The notes under the pieces were generated by a model. It did no database searches. It was not told the DNA's origin and saw only the letters and a list, made by a program, of their open reading frames with translations. Both the position numbers and the translations under genes were made by a program. This document shows positions 8,416-16,102 of a stretch of DNA of 64,000 nt, piece by piece; the stretch's first letter is position 1, and every line of letters starts with the position of its first letter. This stretch comes from Acidobacteriota bacterium (lineage in GTDB: Bacteria > Acidobacteriota > Blastocatellia > Pyrinomonadales > Pyrinomonadaceae), in assembly GCA_016716435.1 (NCBI GenBank), contig JADJWI010000008.1, positions 124,001 to 188,000 of the forward strand. Reading direction: 5' to 3'.

Positions 8416-8498
8416 GATTTTCCCGTAAACAGGTCGAAGGTGCGCTGATCGTGCTCGCGGCCGTTCTTTTCGTTGCGGTTTTAAGAGCCGCGTTCTGA
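8412..8498 (+). CDS. Tiny 28-residue single-span membrane protein, coupled to the endonuclease gene
   Basis: The ATG at 8412 overlaps the endonuclease stop in an ATGA junction, which typically couples translation. The product begins MRFSRKQVEGALIVLAAVLF and ends VAVLRAAF: a basic N-terminus followed by one hydrophobic helix, the shape of a small inner-membrane protein. It ends 14 nt before miaA. No homologue is recognised. It could be a true micro-protein accompanying the nuclease or merely a translational bridge to miaA. Confidence 0.4.
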   Translation: MRFSRKQVEGALIVLAAVLFVAVLRAAF

Positions 8499-8512
8499 GC
8501 CCGCTTCCGCCA

Positions 8513-9454
8513 ATGGATCCAAATCCGCATCAGCCGATCATAGCCATCTCGGGCCCGACGTGTTCCGGCAAGACCGCTTTGGCCGTAAGCGTTGCGAAGC
8601 GGCTCGGCGGCGAGGTCATAAATTTCGATTCTGTGCAGGTCTATAGCGGCATTAAGATCGCGACCGCTAAGCCTTCCGAGGCCGAGATGGACGGCGTTCC
8701 GCATCACCTAATTGGGTACGTCGATCCGAACGTGAATTACACGGCGGCCGATTGGGCTTGCGATGCCGGAGAGAAGATCCGCGAGATCGAAGCTCGCGGC
8801 AAGTTGGCGGTACTCGTCGGGGGAACCGGCTTCTACCTTCGAACGCTAAGGCGACCCCTCTTTGAAAGCCCAAAGACGGATGAAACTCTTCGCCTGCGGC
8901 TCAAGGACATCCACGCCCACCGTGGAAATGATCACCTTTATCGGATGCTTCGGCGGGTCGATGCCGCGGCCGCCGATGAGTTCGAAGCGAACGATTATGT
9001 CAGGGTGATGCGTGCGCTTGAGCATTTTTTCCAGAACGGCGAGAGGATCTCCGAGGTTCGGCACGAGCGGGCCGAACCGCCCGAATTTGCATCTCGGATC
9101 CGGCTCTTTGTATTGGACCCTGATCGGGAAGGTCTCTACAAAAAGATAAACCTGAGAACCGAGGCTCATTTCCATGCTGGACTGATCGACGAGGTGAAAC
9201 ATCTATTAGAGAGCGGCGTAAACCAATATGGCAACGCTCTTGGGGCACACGCGTATCGGCGGGTTTGCGAGTTTCTTCGGGGCGAGCGGACGCTTGAAAG
9301 TGCGATCGAAAAGTCGAAGCAGGACGTCCGAAACTATGCTAAGAGGCAATGGACTTGGTTTCGCAAGGAAGAGGACGCGATCTGGTTGCGCGGCTTTGGC
9401 AGCGAAAAAAATGTACTTGATGAACTCCTGACCCGTTTGGACAGGCGGTCATAA
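8513..9454 (+). CDS. miaA: tRNA dimethylallyltransferase
   Basis: This enzyme adds the dimethylallyl group to A37 of tRNAs that read codons starting with U, the first step to i6A/ms2i6A. The P-loop GPTCSGKTALAV (residues 14-25), the NFDSVQVYSG segment, the ATAKPSEAEMDGVPHHLIG substrate region, and VGGTGFYLRTL are all diagnostic, and the length of 313 residues is normal. The C-terminal KSKQDVRNYAKRQWTWFR stretch matches the family end. Hfq follows 126 nt downstream, as in many bacteria where miaA-hfq is a conserved pair, but here hfq has its own promoter. Confidence 0.97.
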   Translation: MDPNPHQPIIAISGPTCSGKTALAVSVAKRLGGEVINFDSVQVYSGIKIATAKPSEAEMDGVPHHLIGYVDPNVNYTAADWACDAGEKIREIEARGKLAVLVGGTGFYLRTLRRPLFESPKTDETLRLRLKDIHAHRGNDHLYRMLRRVDAAAADEFEANDYVRVMRALEHFFQNGERISEVRHERAEPPEFASRIRLFVLDPDREGLYKKINLRTEAHFHAGLIDEVKHLLESGVNQYGNALGAHAYRRVCEFLRGERTLESAIEKSKQDVRNYAKRQWTWFRKEEDAIWLRGFGSEKNVLDELLTRLDRRS

Positions 9455-9508
9455 TTACCTTATATTTGGTATATTGCATTGAAATACTGCGCATTTTGCA
9501 AGAAATCC

Positions 9509-9536
9509 TTGAGACTGGCTTGAAATCTGCTATACT
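9509..9536 (+). promoter_or_regulatory. Promoter of hfq
   Basis: TTGAGA (9509-9514) and TATACT (9531-9536) with 16 nt between them form the best sigma-70-like promoter of this neighbourhood. Transcription would start near 9543, leaving a leader of roughly 38 nt before the hfq ATG at 9581. Confidence 0.55.
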
Positions 9537-9580
9537 CAGAAAATAGACCGCTAAATTAAGCAGATAAACGAGAAAAAGCT

Positions 9581-9802
9581 ATGGAAAAACCGACCGCCCA
9601 AAATATTCAGGATGCATTTCTGAACTCGGCGCGACGCGAGAGAGCGACGGTAGTTATCCATTTACTAAGCGGTACCACCTTGACCGGTCGGATAAAGAGC
9701 TTTGACAAGTTCTCGGTACTTTTCGATTCGGGCGGGCAGGATTATTTAGTATTTAAACACGCCGTTTCGACCATTTCGCACGGGACGCGGGCCGAAGCTT
9801 AG
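9581..9802 (+). CDS. hfq: RNA chaperone Hfq
   Basis: A 73-residue Sm-like protein that forms a hexameric ring and pairs small RNAs with mRNAs. Sm1 is seen as SGTTLTGRIKSFDKFSVLF and Sm2 as YLVFKHAVSTI; the usual YKHA of Sm2 reads FKHA here. The N-terminal NIQDAFLNSARRERATVVI matches the helix that binds RNA on the proximal face. There is almost no C-terminal tail, as in many non-proteobacterial Hfq proteins. It lies 9 nt before tmk, so both may share a message. Confidence 0.95.
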   Translation: MEKPTAQNIQDAFLNSARRERATVVIHLLSGTTLTGRIKSFDKFSVLFDSGGQDYLVFKHAVSTISHGTRAEA

Positions 9803-9811
9803 TACATCTTT

Positions 9812-10441
9812 TTGCGCGGAAAATTCATTACGTTAGAAGGTATTGACGGAAGCGGAAAGTCAACGCAATTGCAGCGACTTGCCGCAGACTTGCGCTCTCG
9901 CGGGGTCGATATAATCACGACCCGCGAGCCCGGCGGCACACCGCTCGGGCGTCGGCTTCGCGAGGCATTTCTCGAAACTGAAGAGACGGTCGCACCGCGT
10001 GCCGAGCTTCTGCTTTTCTCCGCCGACCGTGCCCAGCACGTTGAACTCCTGATCAAACCCGCACTCGAACAGGGCCGAATAGTTATCTCAGACCGCTACG
10101 CAGATGCGACCGCGGCTTACCAGGGAGCGGGACGCGGCTTCGATGAAAAGACTGTCGCCTCGATACTGAAATTTGCAACCGGCGGACTAAAACCCGACCT
10201 TACGCTCTTTTTTGATATTTCGGTCGAGAAGGCGCTTGAGCGGCTCCGTAGCCGCGACTCGGAAGGCGGATCGCGAAACCGGATGGACAGCGAGACGGCG
10301 GAGTTTTACTCGAACGTGCGGCTTGCTTATTTAAAGATCGCGGAACGCGAGCCGCAGCGGTTTCAGGTCATTGATGCAAACGGCTCGGTCGAAGAGATCC
10401 ATAAAGAGGTCGCTGCGGTGGTTGCAGATGTTCTGGACTGA
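9812..10441 (+). CDS. tmk: Thymidylate kinase
   Basis: Converts dTMP to dTDP in the cytosol for DNA synthesis. The P-loop EGIDGSGKSTQL, the TTREPGGTPLGRRLRE segment and SDRYADATAAYQGAGRG carry the nucleotide- and dTMP-binding residues, and the lid region RLRSRDSEGGSRNRMD follows. The 209-residue length is normal. The start is a TTG at 9812, needed to include the conserved RGKFITLEG strand. Its last 74 nt overlap, on the opposite strand, the end of an exported protein gene. Confidence 0.96.
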   Translation: MRGKFITLEGIDGSGKSTQLQRLAADLRSRGVDIITTREPGGTPLGRRLREAFLETEETVAPRAELLLFSADRAQHVELLIKPALEQGRIVISDRYADATAAYQGAGRGFDEKTVASILKFATGGLKPDLTLFFDISVEKALERLRSRDSEGGSRNRMDSETAEFYSNVRLAYLKIAEREPQRFQVIDANGSVEEIHKEVAAVVADVLD

Positions 10442-11813
10442 TATGCACGCCCCGCATTTCGGCGACCGGCAGGCCGATGGGCTCTTCGCTCTCAAACTCA
10501 TTTACGAAAAGCACGTGGTCGCGATCTTCGCCTGAAAAGGTGATACCGATCCAGCTCACAAAAACGCGAACTGTCTTGCCTTTCCCAATTTCCTTCTGAA
10601 ACCGTTCGAGCATTTTTGCATCGATCAGCAGCCAGTATTTCTTGCCGTCCTCGGTGACGCCGATCTCCGTTGCGTAGCCCGCAGCAGCCGTCTTGTCTCG
10701 GCCGAAGATCGTTAGCGAGTATTCGATGAGGTCTTTTCTCGCCTTTGGCAGCGGACGCGTCTCGCCGGTAAATCGAACAACGGCACGCGAGCGGTTCGGG
10801 TCCGCCGGGATCATAAGCACCGGCTTCTTCTCCCGGTCATAAAGAGCGTACTTCGGTGAGTTTTCTGTCACGGGCCCGAGCTTTGCGGCAAAATCCGCTA
10901 GCTTCCGCGGGACATACGCTGCTTCATCAAACTCCTCTTCAGGCACGGGCCGACCGGCATCAAACTCCCAAAGCTGCCAGCGTCTGCCGTTCCACTTCAG
11001 AACGATCTCGCGGACCTTCTTGGTCTTTTCGAACTTGATGACGTGCATCGGGTCAGAGCCCAACCGAAGCCGCAGGTTTGCTTCATACTCATCTGCCTTG
11101 GCGGGATCGACCTTCGCGAGTTCCTTTGAAAGATCGCGGATGTTCGCAAAGATCTTGGAGGTATCGGACGCGACTTCGCTCCGGAGACGACGGCCGAAAA
11201 AGCTCGCCTTGCCGTCAACGTAGAGCTCCATGTCCGGCGCAAGCAGCTCGGAAAGCTCGGCGTTCGTCCCTGAGTTCAGAGTCTTGACCAGATCCTTAAA
11301 CTCGGGGATCGCCTTCGGGTCCGGGAGAGTTACGACGTCTTCGTCGTCCATTATCCGGACGCTCGAAAGGCGTTTTTCGGTATTTATCTCGACGGAGAAA
11401 TTGGCCTTATCAAATTCCCAACGAGTGCCTCGCTCGCCGACGTCGATCTTTTTTATGGGCTGTCCGAGGGCCTTTATCACATCCTGTTCGCTTGAGCCGA
11501 AGCGGAGGCCGCGGAAGCCAAGATCGACACGCGGGTCGTCGCCGGTAATCTGGATGCTGAAAACTAGGCCGTCAAAGGGCAGCCGATATTGAAAGACGAT
11601 ATAAACGAATGGCTCTTCGCTCAGGTGGAAGGCCTCATAGGCCATGTTGTCGCCCATTGCGCCGTTCTGGGCGGGCTCGCCGAGCTCGTTGAAAACGGCC
11701 TCGCGGTATTGCCGAAGGCGAAAGCCATTGAGGTCGTAGATGTATTGCTGGGCGAGTGTCTCGGCAGTCCCGAGCATTAAAACAAGGACGAAGAATAATG
11801 AGAGCTTGTACAC
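10368..11813 (-). CDS. Exported protein of unknown function, SmpA/BamE-like middle segment
   Basis: A 481-residue protein starting at GTG (11813) with a signal peptide (MYKLSLFFVLVLMLGTAETLAQ). Residues ~90-165 (FRGLRFGSSEQDVIKALGQP, then a WEF and two beta strands) look like the repeated helix-turn-strand fold seen in SmpA/BamE-type domains, where such segments predict strength of protein contacts. The rest is not recognised. It is last in a run of minus-strand genes concerned with exported proteins (DsbA-like fusion, glutaminyl cyclase), so a periplasmic role is likely. The gene's end is antisense to the end of tmk over 74 nt. Confidence 0.75.
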   Translation of the reverse strand: MYKLSLFFVLVLMLGTAETLAQQYIYDLNGFRLRQYREAVFNELGEPAQNGAMGDNMAYEAFHLSEEPFVYIVFQYRLPFDGLVFSIQITGDDPRVDLGFRGLRFGSSEQDVIKALGQPIKKIDVGERGTRWEFDKANFSVEINTEKRLSSVRIMDDEDVVTLPDPKAIPEFKDLVKTLNSGTNAELSELLAPDMELYVDGKASFFGRRLRSEVASDTSKIFANIRDLSKELAKVDPAKADEYEANLRLRLGSDPMHVIKFEKTKKVREIVLKWNGRRWQLWEFDAGRPVPEEEFDEAAYVPRKLADFAAKLGPVTENSPKYALYDREKKPVLMIPADPNRSRAVVRFTGETRPLPKARKDLIEYSLTIFGRDKTAAAGYATEIGVTEDGKKYWLLIDAKMLERFQKEIGKGKTVRVFVSWIGITFSGEDRDHVLFVNEFESEEPIGLPVAEMRGVHISPEHLQPPQRPLYGSLRPSRLHQ

Positions 11814-11850
11814 GAAAAACCTCCAAGCCGAGATGAAGTCTCGCTGCCGT

Positions 11851-12300
11851 CTAGTAACGCTTGATCAATAATACACCAACGAAGACGAGAACAATGCCGC
11901 AAATTCTTGCGAGGCTGACCTCTCGAACAGGGACGCCGAGCAGGCCGAAGTGGTCCATGACGACGCTCGTAAGCATTTGCCCGGCGATGATCAGGGAGAC
12001 CGTCATGGCGACGCCGAGCTTCGGCAAAAGGATTATCGACATCGCGACGAAGAACGCACCGAGCAGGCCGCCTGTCCAGGCGATGGGTGACGCATTCTTC
12101 GCCCCGGCCGCATTGGCGAGCGGGACTCCGGTGATGATGATGTAAGTAAGAAGAGCGAGGGTGCCGACGGAGAACGAGAGCAATGCGGAAACAAGCGGGC
12201 TCGCGACCGAATCGGCCAGCTTTGAATTAACGCCGACCTGAAGCGGAAGCACCGCGCCGACGAGTAGGGCAACTGCGATGAGGAGATATTGATTCGACAC
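11851..12300 (-). CDS. DMT superfamily membrane protein, DUF606/YdcZ type
   Basis: A 149-residue membrane protein with about five helices. The start LLIAVALLVGAVLPLQVGVN with SKLA following, and the GGLLGAFFVAMSIILLPKLG stretch with AGQMLTSVVMDHFG, are the hallmarks of the half-size DUF606 family of the drug/metabolite transporter group, which probably pair to form a transporter. The substrate is not known. The GTG start at 12300 lies 2 nt after the stop of guaD, which argues for co-translation with the deaminase. Confidence 0.87.
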   Translation of the reverse strand: MSNQYLLIAVALLVGAVLPLQVGVNSKLADSVASPLVSALLSFSVGTLALLTYIIITGVPLANAAGAKNASPIAWTGGLLGAFFVAMSIILLPKLGVAMTVSLIIAGQMLTSVVMDHFGLLGVPVREVSLARICGIVLVFVGVLLIKRY

Positions 12301-12302
12301 TT

Positions 12303-12779
12303 TCAGTACTCGACCTTATCGGGTTTGGTTATCCATTCATCAAACACCGCAATGCCCACTTCGCGGAGCCGTTGCTCGAGCGGGACGTTGCGTTTATCGG
12401 GCGGAGACGACAGTTCATCATAAATGTAAGCGTCATCGAATCCGGCTCGGGCGGCGTCGTGGCGGTCGGCGGCGATGTAGATCCGCTCGGCACGCGACCA
12501 ATAGATGGCGGCGAGGCACATCGGGCAGGGCTCGCATGAGGCGTAGATGACGCAGCCGCTGAGATCGAAGGTCCCGAGATGCTGGCAGGCACGGCGGATG
12601 GCGACGACCTCGGCGTGGGCGGTCGGATCGTTGGTCGAGGTCACCTCGTTGTTGCCTTCGCCGATGATCTCGCCGCCGCGGACGACGACCGAGCCGAACG
12701 GCCCGCCATCGTTTGCCTCCATGCCGAGCCGGGCGAGTTCGATCGCCCGCAGCATAAACCTCTCTTCAAAACCGCTCAT
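12303..12779 (-). CDS. guaD: Guanine deaminase (cytidine deaminase fold)
   Basis: A 158-residue zinc hydrolase. HAEVVAIRRAC and CEPCPMCLAAIYWS provide the His, Glu and two Cys of the zinc/proton-shuttle site. What points to guanine rather than tRNA adenosine is the segment AARAGFDDAYIYDEL and a length close to the Bacillus GuaD family; TadA would lack this C-terminal part. It turns guanine to xanthine in purine salvage. It starts at 12779, immediately after the stop of the glutaminyl cyclase gene (12780), in the same minus-strand cluster. A general nucleoside deaminase is the alternative. Confidence 0.82.
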   Translation of the reverse strand: MSGFEERFMLRAIELARLGMEANDGGPFGSVVVRGGEIIGEGNNEVTSTNDPTAHAEVVAIRRACQHLGTFDLSGCVIYASCEPCPMCLAAIYWSRAERIYIAADRHDAARAGFDDAYIYDELSSPPDKRNVPLEQRLREVGIAVFDEWITKPDKVEY

Positions 12780-13634
12780 CTATTGTTTGGGTTTGATCTT
12801 TATCTCAAAAAGCTTTCGCCATTGTTTTCCGGTCACGAAAATGCGTTCGGTCGCCGGGTCGTAGGCGATGCCGTTGAGCGTGTTCTCCTGACCGCGGCGT
12901 TCGTCGTCAGGCGAAATGCCGGAAAGGTCGACGTAGCCGAGGAGCTTTCCGTTCGCGGGGTCGATGCGGGCGATGTGATTTGGCCGCCCGAGGATCCGCG
13001 GCTCTTCGCTGTGCCAGATGTTCGCCCAGATCTCGCCGTTGATGTATTCAAGCTCATTAAGATTGATGAGCGGCCGGCCGTCCTCGCGATTGACCACGAT
13101 GGTGCGGACGGTCTTGAACGTTTCCGGCTCGACAAAGCGGATGACGTGCGTGCCATCGCTGATGATCAGGTGCTGATCGTCGTGGGTCAAGCCCCAGCCT
13201 TCGCCAAGGTATCGCTTCTCGCCGGCCGGCGTCATATCGGCGTTGTAAACGAACGCCGTGCCCTCGCGCCACGTTAGCTGGTAAAACTTGTCGCGGAAAA
13301 AGGTGAGCCCTTCGCCGAAGAAATCATCGCCGAGCTTTCGCTGTTCGACGACGCGGCCGGTCTTTGGGTCGACCTTGCGGAAGGTCGATTCCTCATACTG
13401 CCCGGTGCTTTCATAGAGAAAGCCATTATGAAAAAAGAGCCCTTGGGTAAATGCCCGCGAATCGTGCGGAAATGTATTGACGACCTCGTAAGTATAGGTC
13501 GGCACGGTGTTTACCGGAGTGGGCCTCGCGGCCGTGTTCGCCGGAGCGGCGTTGTTGCTGCCGGCCGGTTCGGAACCGCATCCGAGAGTTGCGATGGCAA
13601 ACATAATGACAAGCAAAGGTCTCATAAAACTCAT
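12780..13634 (-). CDS. Glutaminyl-peptide cyclotransferase, lipoprotein
   Basis: A 284-residue protein of the beta-propeller (plant/bacterial) glutaminyl cyclase family, which turns N-terminal glutamine of exported proteins or peptides into pyroglutamate. FPHDSRAFTQGL and LYESTGQYEES are the family's opening motifs, with FGEGLTFF, EGWGLTHD and LNELEYINGEIWANIW further on. A lipobox (IATLGC) near residue 19 puts it on the membrane facing the periplasm, followed by a flexible Ala/Pro/Asn linker. It overlaps the DsbA-like gene by 4 nt (ATGA), so both act in the same compartment and are probably made together. Confidence 0.9.
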   Translation of the reverse strand: MSFMRPLLVIMFAIATLGCGSEPAGSNNAAPANTAARPTPVNTVPTYTYEVVNTFPHDSRAFTQGLFFHNGFLYESTGQYEESTFRKVDPKTGRVVEQRKLGDDFFGEGLTFFRDKFYQLTWREGTAFVYNADMTPAGEKRYLGEGWGLTHDDQHLIISDGTHVIRFVEPETFKTVRTIVVNREDGRPLINLNELEYINGEIWANIWHSEEPRILGRPNHIARIDPANGKLLGYVDLSGISPDDERRGQENTLNGIAYDPATERIFVTGKQWRKLFEIKIKPKQ

Positions 13635-14965
13635 TTCTTTAGTGCCCTTTCGATCGCGTCGCGGAAGGCCGGAGCGGACAGCCGATGGACCTTGACGCCA
13701 TTTACGAAGATCGTTGGCGTGCCGCCGACGCCATAAAGACGCCCGTCGGCCTGGTCTTTTCTGATCTCAGCGGCCGCGGCCGGATCGGCGATGGCGGCTT
13801 CGAATTTCGCGAGGTCGAGCTTCAATTGTTCGGCGTATTTCCGCAGGCTCGCACCATCGAGGGCTTCCTGATAACGATACAGTATTTCGATGTATTCGAC
13901 GAACTTGCCCTGCCGGTGGGCGGCATTGGCAGCGAGGGCGGATTCGAAGGCGTTCGGGTGCGCATTCTCGAGCGGAAAATCGCGAACGACGAAGCGGATC
14001 TTGTCCTTGTATTCAGCGATGACGCGTTTGAGTTCCGGGTGAGTTCGGGCACATGCCGGGCACTGAAAATCGCTGAACATCAAGATGGTCACCGGAGCGG
14101 CGGCGGGCCCGAAGGCCGGGTCGTCGTCCGCCGAAACATTCAGCACGAGCGGTTCCGGCCGCTTGTAAACATAACGGACAGCATACTTTGCAATCAGTCG
14201 GCGGCGAAGAGCATCTTCAAGGTCGAGCCGCTCCTCGGGCTCGAAGGTCTTCATCTTATTGGTGATCTCTTGGGCGATGATCGTGCTCGCATCGGTGTTT
14301 CGCTCTTTGGCTTCGAGTGCGAGCAATGTGTAAAGCACGTCGTCCTCAAGGGCAATGTGGAGGTCGTCGTAAACATGCTCGGCGGCATCGGCGAGAGCGA
14401 GGCGATTCGCCTCGGTGAATTCGCGATATGTGACCTGCTTTTCGCCGATCTTTGCGATGGCATCGGCCGGGCGGATGTCTGCGGCGTTGACGTTCTTTAG
14501 CAAAGTCAAAGAGTATTTTTTCTGCAGCGAATCGATCTGCTCCTGCAGGGCTTTTTGCTCGGGCTCGCGGCGGAGAAAATCGACGATCAGCTCGCGGACC
14601 TCGGCGAGCGGTTTGTTGCCGAGTGCGGCACGGTTCGCGTCGTAAACTTGCTGGATGACCTCGGCGGTCGGGTCGGGGACTTTGCCGGTCGCTTCGCGTT
14701 CGAGAGCCTCGACCGAAATGCCGCGGGCCTTCGCCTCGGTCTCAAGCAGCTGCTCGGCGAGATAGCCCGAAAGTATCTGCGAGCGGCCGGCGGCGATCGA
14801 CGGAGCAACGGCGTCGAAGACGGCCTTGGTCTTTGGCATAAGGTCGGCGGCGGTGATGCGGACACCCTTGCCCGTAACAAGCACCTCGCCGGTCTGGCCT
14901 TGGGCGAGGGCACCCGCGGCCAATGCCAAGATGAAGATGAAAAGAAAGACGGCGCGTTTGGTCAT
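13631..14965 (-). CDS. Exported fusion of a SurA-like chaperone region and a DsbA-like thioredoxin domain
   Basis: A 444-residue protein with a signal peptide (AVFLFIFILALAAGALAQ). Residues ~25-270 are helical and resemble the N-terminal part of SurA/parvulin-type chaperones in two blocks (note LAEQLLETEAKARGIS and GEKQVTYREFTEANR), without a recognisable prolyl isomerase domain. Residues ~280-444 are a DsbA/thioredoxin domain: GPAAAPVTILMFSDFQCPAC with the CPAC redox centre, and the cis-proline region GGTPTIFVNG. It should catalyse disulfide formation or exchange on substrates held by its own chaperone part (inference). First gene of the cluster running down to 10368. Confidence 0.83.
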   Translation of the reverse strand: MTKRAVFLFIFILALAAGALAQGQTGEVLVTGKGVRITAADLMPKTKAVFDAVAPSIAAGRSQILSGYLAEQLLETEAKARGISVEALEREATGKVPDPTAEVIQQVYDANRAALGNKPLAEVRELIVDFLRREPEQKALQEQIDSLQKKYSLTLLKNVNAADIRPADAIAKIGEKQVTYREFTEANRLALADAAEHVYDDLHIALEDDVLYTLLALEAKERNTDASTIIAQEITNKMKTFEPEERLDLEDALRRRLIAKYAVRYVYKRPEPLVLNVSADDDPAFGPAAAPVTILMFSDFQCPACARTHPELKRVIAEYKDKIRFVVRDFPLENAHPNAFESALAANAAHRQGKFVEYIEILYRYQEALDGASLRKYAEQLKLDLAKFEAAIADPAAAAEIRKDQADGRLYGVGGTPTIFVNGVKVHRLSAPAFRDAIERALKK

Positions 14966-15105
14966 AAGATCTGTTTCAGTCGTTGAGATGCGAACTGCCG
15001 CTCATGAGCTTGCCGCATTGACGAAAAGCCTATCATAACCGACACCGCCGATGCCGCAGAAAGAACCGCACCGCTTTTGATAGAATCCAAGCAGAGGTGA
15101 AGGAA

Positions 15106-15474
15106 ATGACTGATATCAGATTTACAGGTGCGGTCGATCATATCGCGGTTAAGAGCGAGGATCTTGCCGGGGACGTTGAAGGATACAAGCAGCTTGGTTT
15201 CGAGGTGGAATCGCTGTTTGAAGATTGGGCGATGGTACGCGATGCGAAGGGCTTTGGTATCGCCCTCTTGCCGCCCGGTTCAAAGCATCCGCCGCACATC
15301 GCGATGCGGGTCGAAACGATGGAAGAACTCGAGGCCGCCGCTGCAAAAGAGGGTCGGCCAATAAAGCCGCATCGCGACGGAACGTCGTCCTTTTACACAA
15401 AGGGCGTCGGCGGGCAGATCGTCGAGTTGATCTACTTTCCTGCCGATTTTGGCAAAGCCAAAGCCGCCGAATAA
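15106..15474 (+). CDS. VOC (glyoxalase/bleomycin resistance) superfamily protein
   Basis: A 122-residue single-domain protein with the beta-alpha-beta-beta-beta pattern of the vicinal oxygen chelate fold: VDHIAVKSEDL at the start, a mid HIAMRVETMEELEA, and GGQIVELIYFP at the end, which supply the metal-binding His and Glu. Many relatives handle small reactive substrates, but the specific reaction cannot be read here. I chose ATG 15106; a GTG at 15097 is in frame, and AGAGGTGAAGG just before the ATG serves as the ribosome site. A TAGAAT -10-like box lies at 15081. It stands convergent with the CBS gene. Confidence 0.82.
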   Translation: MTDIRFTGAVDHIAVKSEDLAGDVEGYKQLGFEVESLFEDWAMVRDAKGFGIALLPPGSKHPPHIAMRVETMEELEAAAAKEGRPIKPHRDGTSSFYTKGVGGQIVELIYFPADFGKAKAAE

Positions 15475-15498
15475 ACGACGGCTCCGGCTCGCTTTGAT

Positions 15499-15927
15499 CT
15501 ATGCCGTAGCTTTTGAGACTTGCTGGACGGTTTCGCCTGTTTGCTTTTCCGTTGCGTTGAGCGCGACGTCGGCCTGAGCGACAATGCCGCAGCATCCGCC
15601 GCTGCCATCGACGACGATCATTCGTCGGATCTGCTTTTCTTCCATGATCGAGCAGCATTTATTGACGGAAGTGTCCTCCGTTATCGTTACCGCTGAGTTC
15701 GTCATTGCATCAGAAACGGTCAGGTCAAGCGGATTCTTGCCATCCGCAACCGTGCGGCAGGTAATATCGCGGTCAGTGATGATACCGACCGGTATCTTGC
15801 TCTCCAGTTTATCGACGACCGGAACGGCCCCGAAGTCTTTGTCCCGCATCAGCTTGGCTGCTTCCTGTAGGCTTGCGTCGCGCGTAAGGCAGACCACGTC
15901 TGATGTCATTATTTCTTTAACTTTCAT
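15499..15927 (-). CDS. Two-CBS-domain protein
   Basis: A 142-residue cytosolic protein made of two CBS motifs. The first opens with KVKEIMTSDVVCLTRDASL and ends IPVGIITDRDITCR, the second has VSDAMTNSAVTITEDTSVNK and CGIVAQADVAL. Such stand-alone pairs bind adenine nucleotides and act as energy or ionic sensors, sometimes as general stress proteins. An extra cysteine-bearing stretch (VDGSGGCCGIVAQ) is present in the second motif. GAGGAAG before the ATG at 15927 fits a ribosome binding site. Confidence 0.88.
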   Translation of the reverse strand: MKVKEIMTSDVVCLTRDASLQEAAKLMRDKDFGAVPVVDKLESKIPVGIITDRDITCRTVADGKNPLDLTVSDAMTNSAVTITEDTSVNKCCSIMEEKQIRRMIVVDGSGGCCGIVAQADVALNATEKQTGETVQQVSKATA

Positions 15928-16102
15928 ATTGTTACTTCCTCATCTATTGACCGATAGCGTATGGCCCCGTGTACGGAACCAATACAAAACACAATCGTCT
16001 TCTATCGTTAACCTAGATATGACGCAACAATCATTCCGTTGTGCGGAAGTTGAACGGCATGGAATTCTATAAACCGGAAAAAGCTGATATCTTTCTAAAT
16101 AT

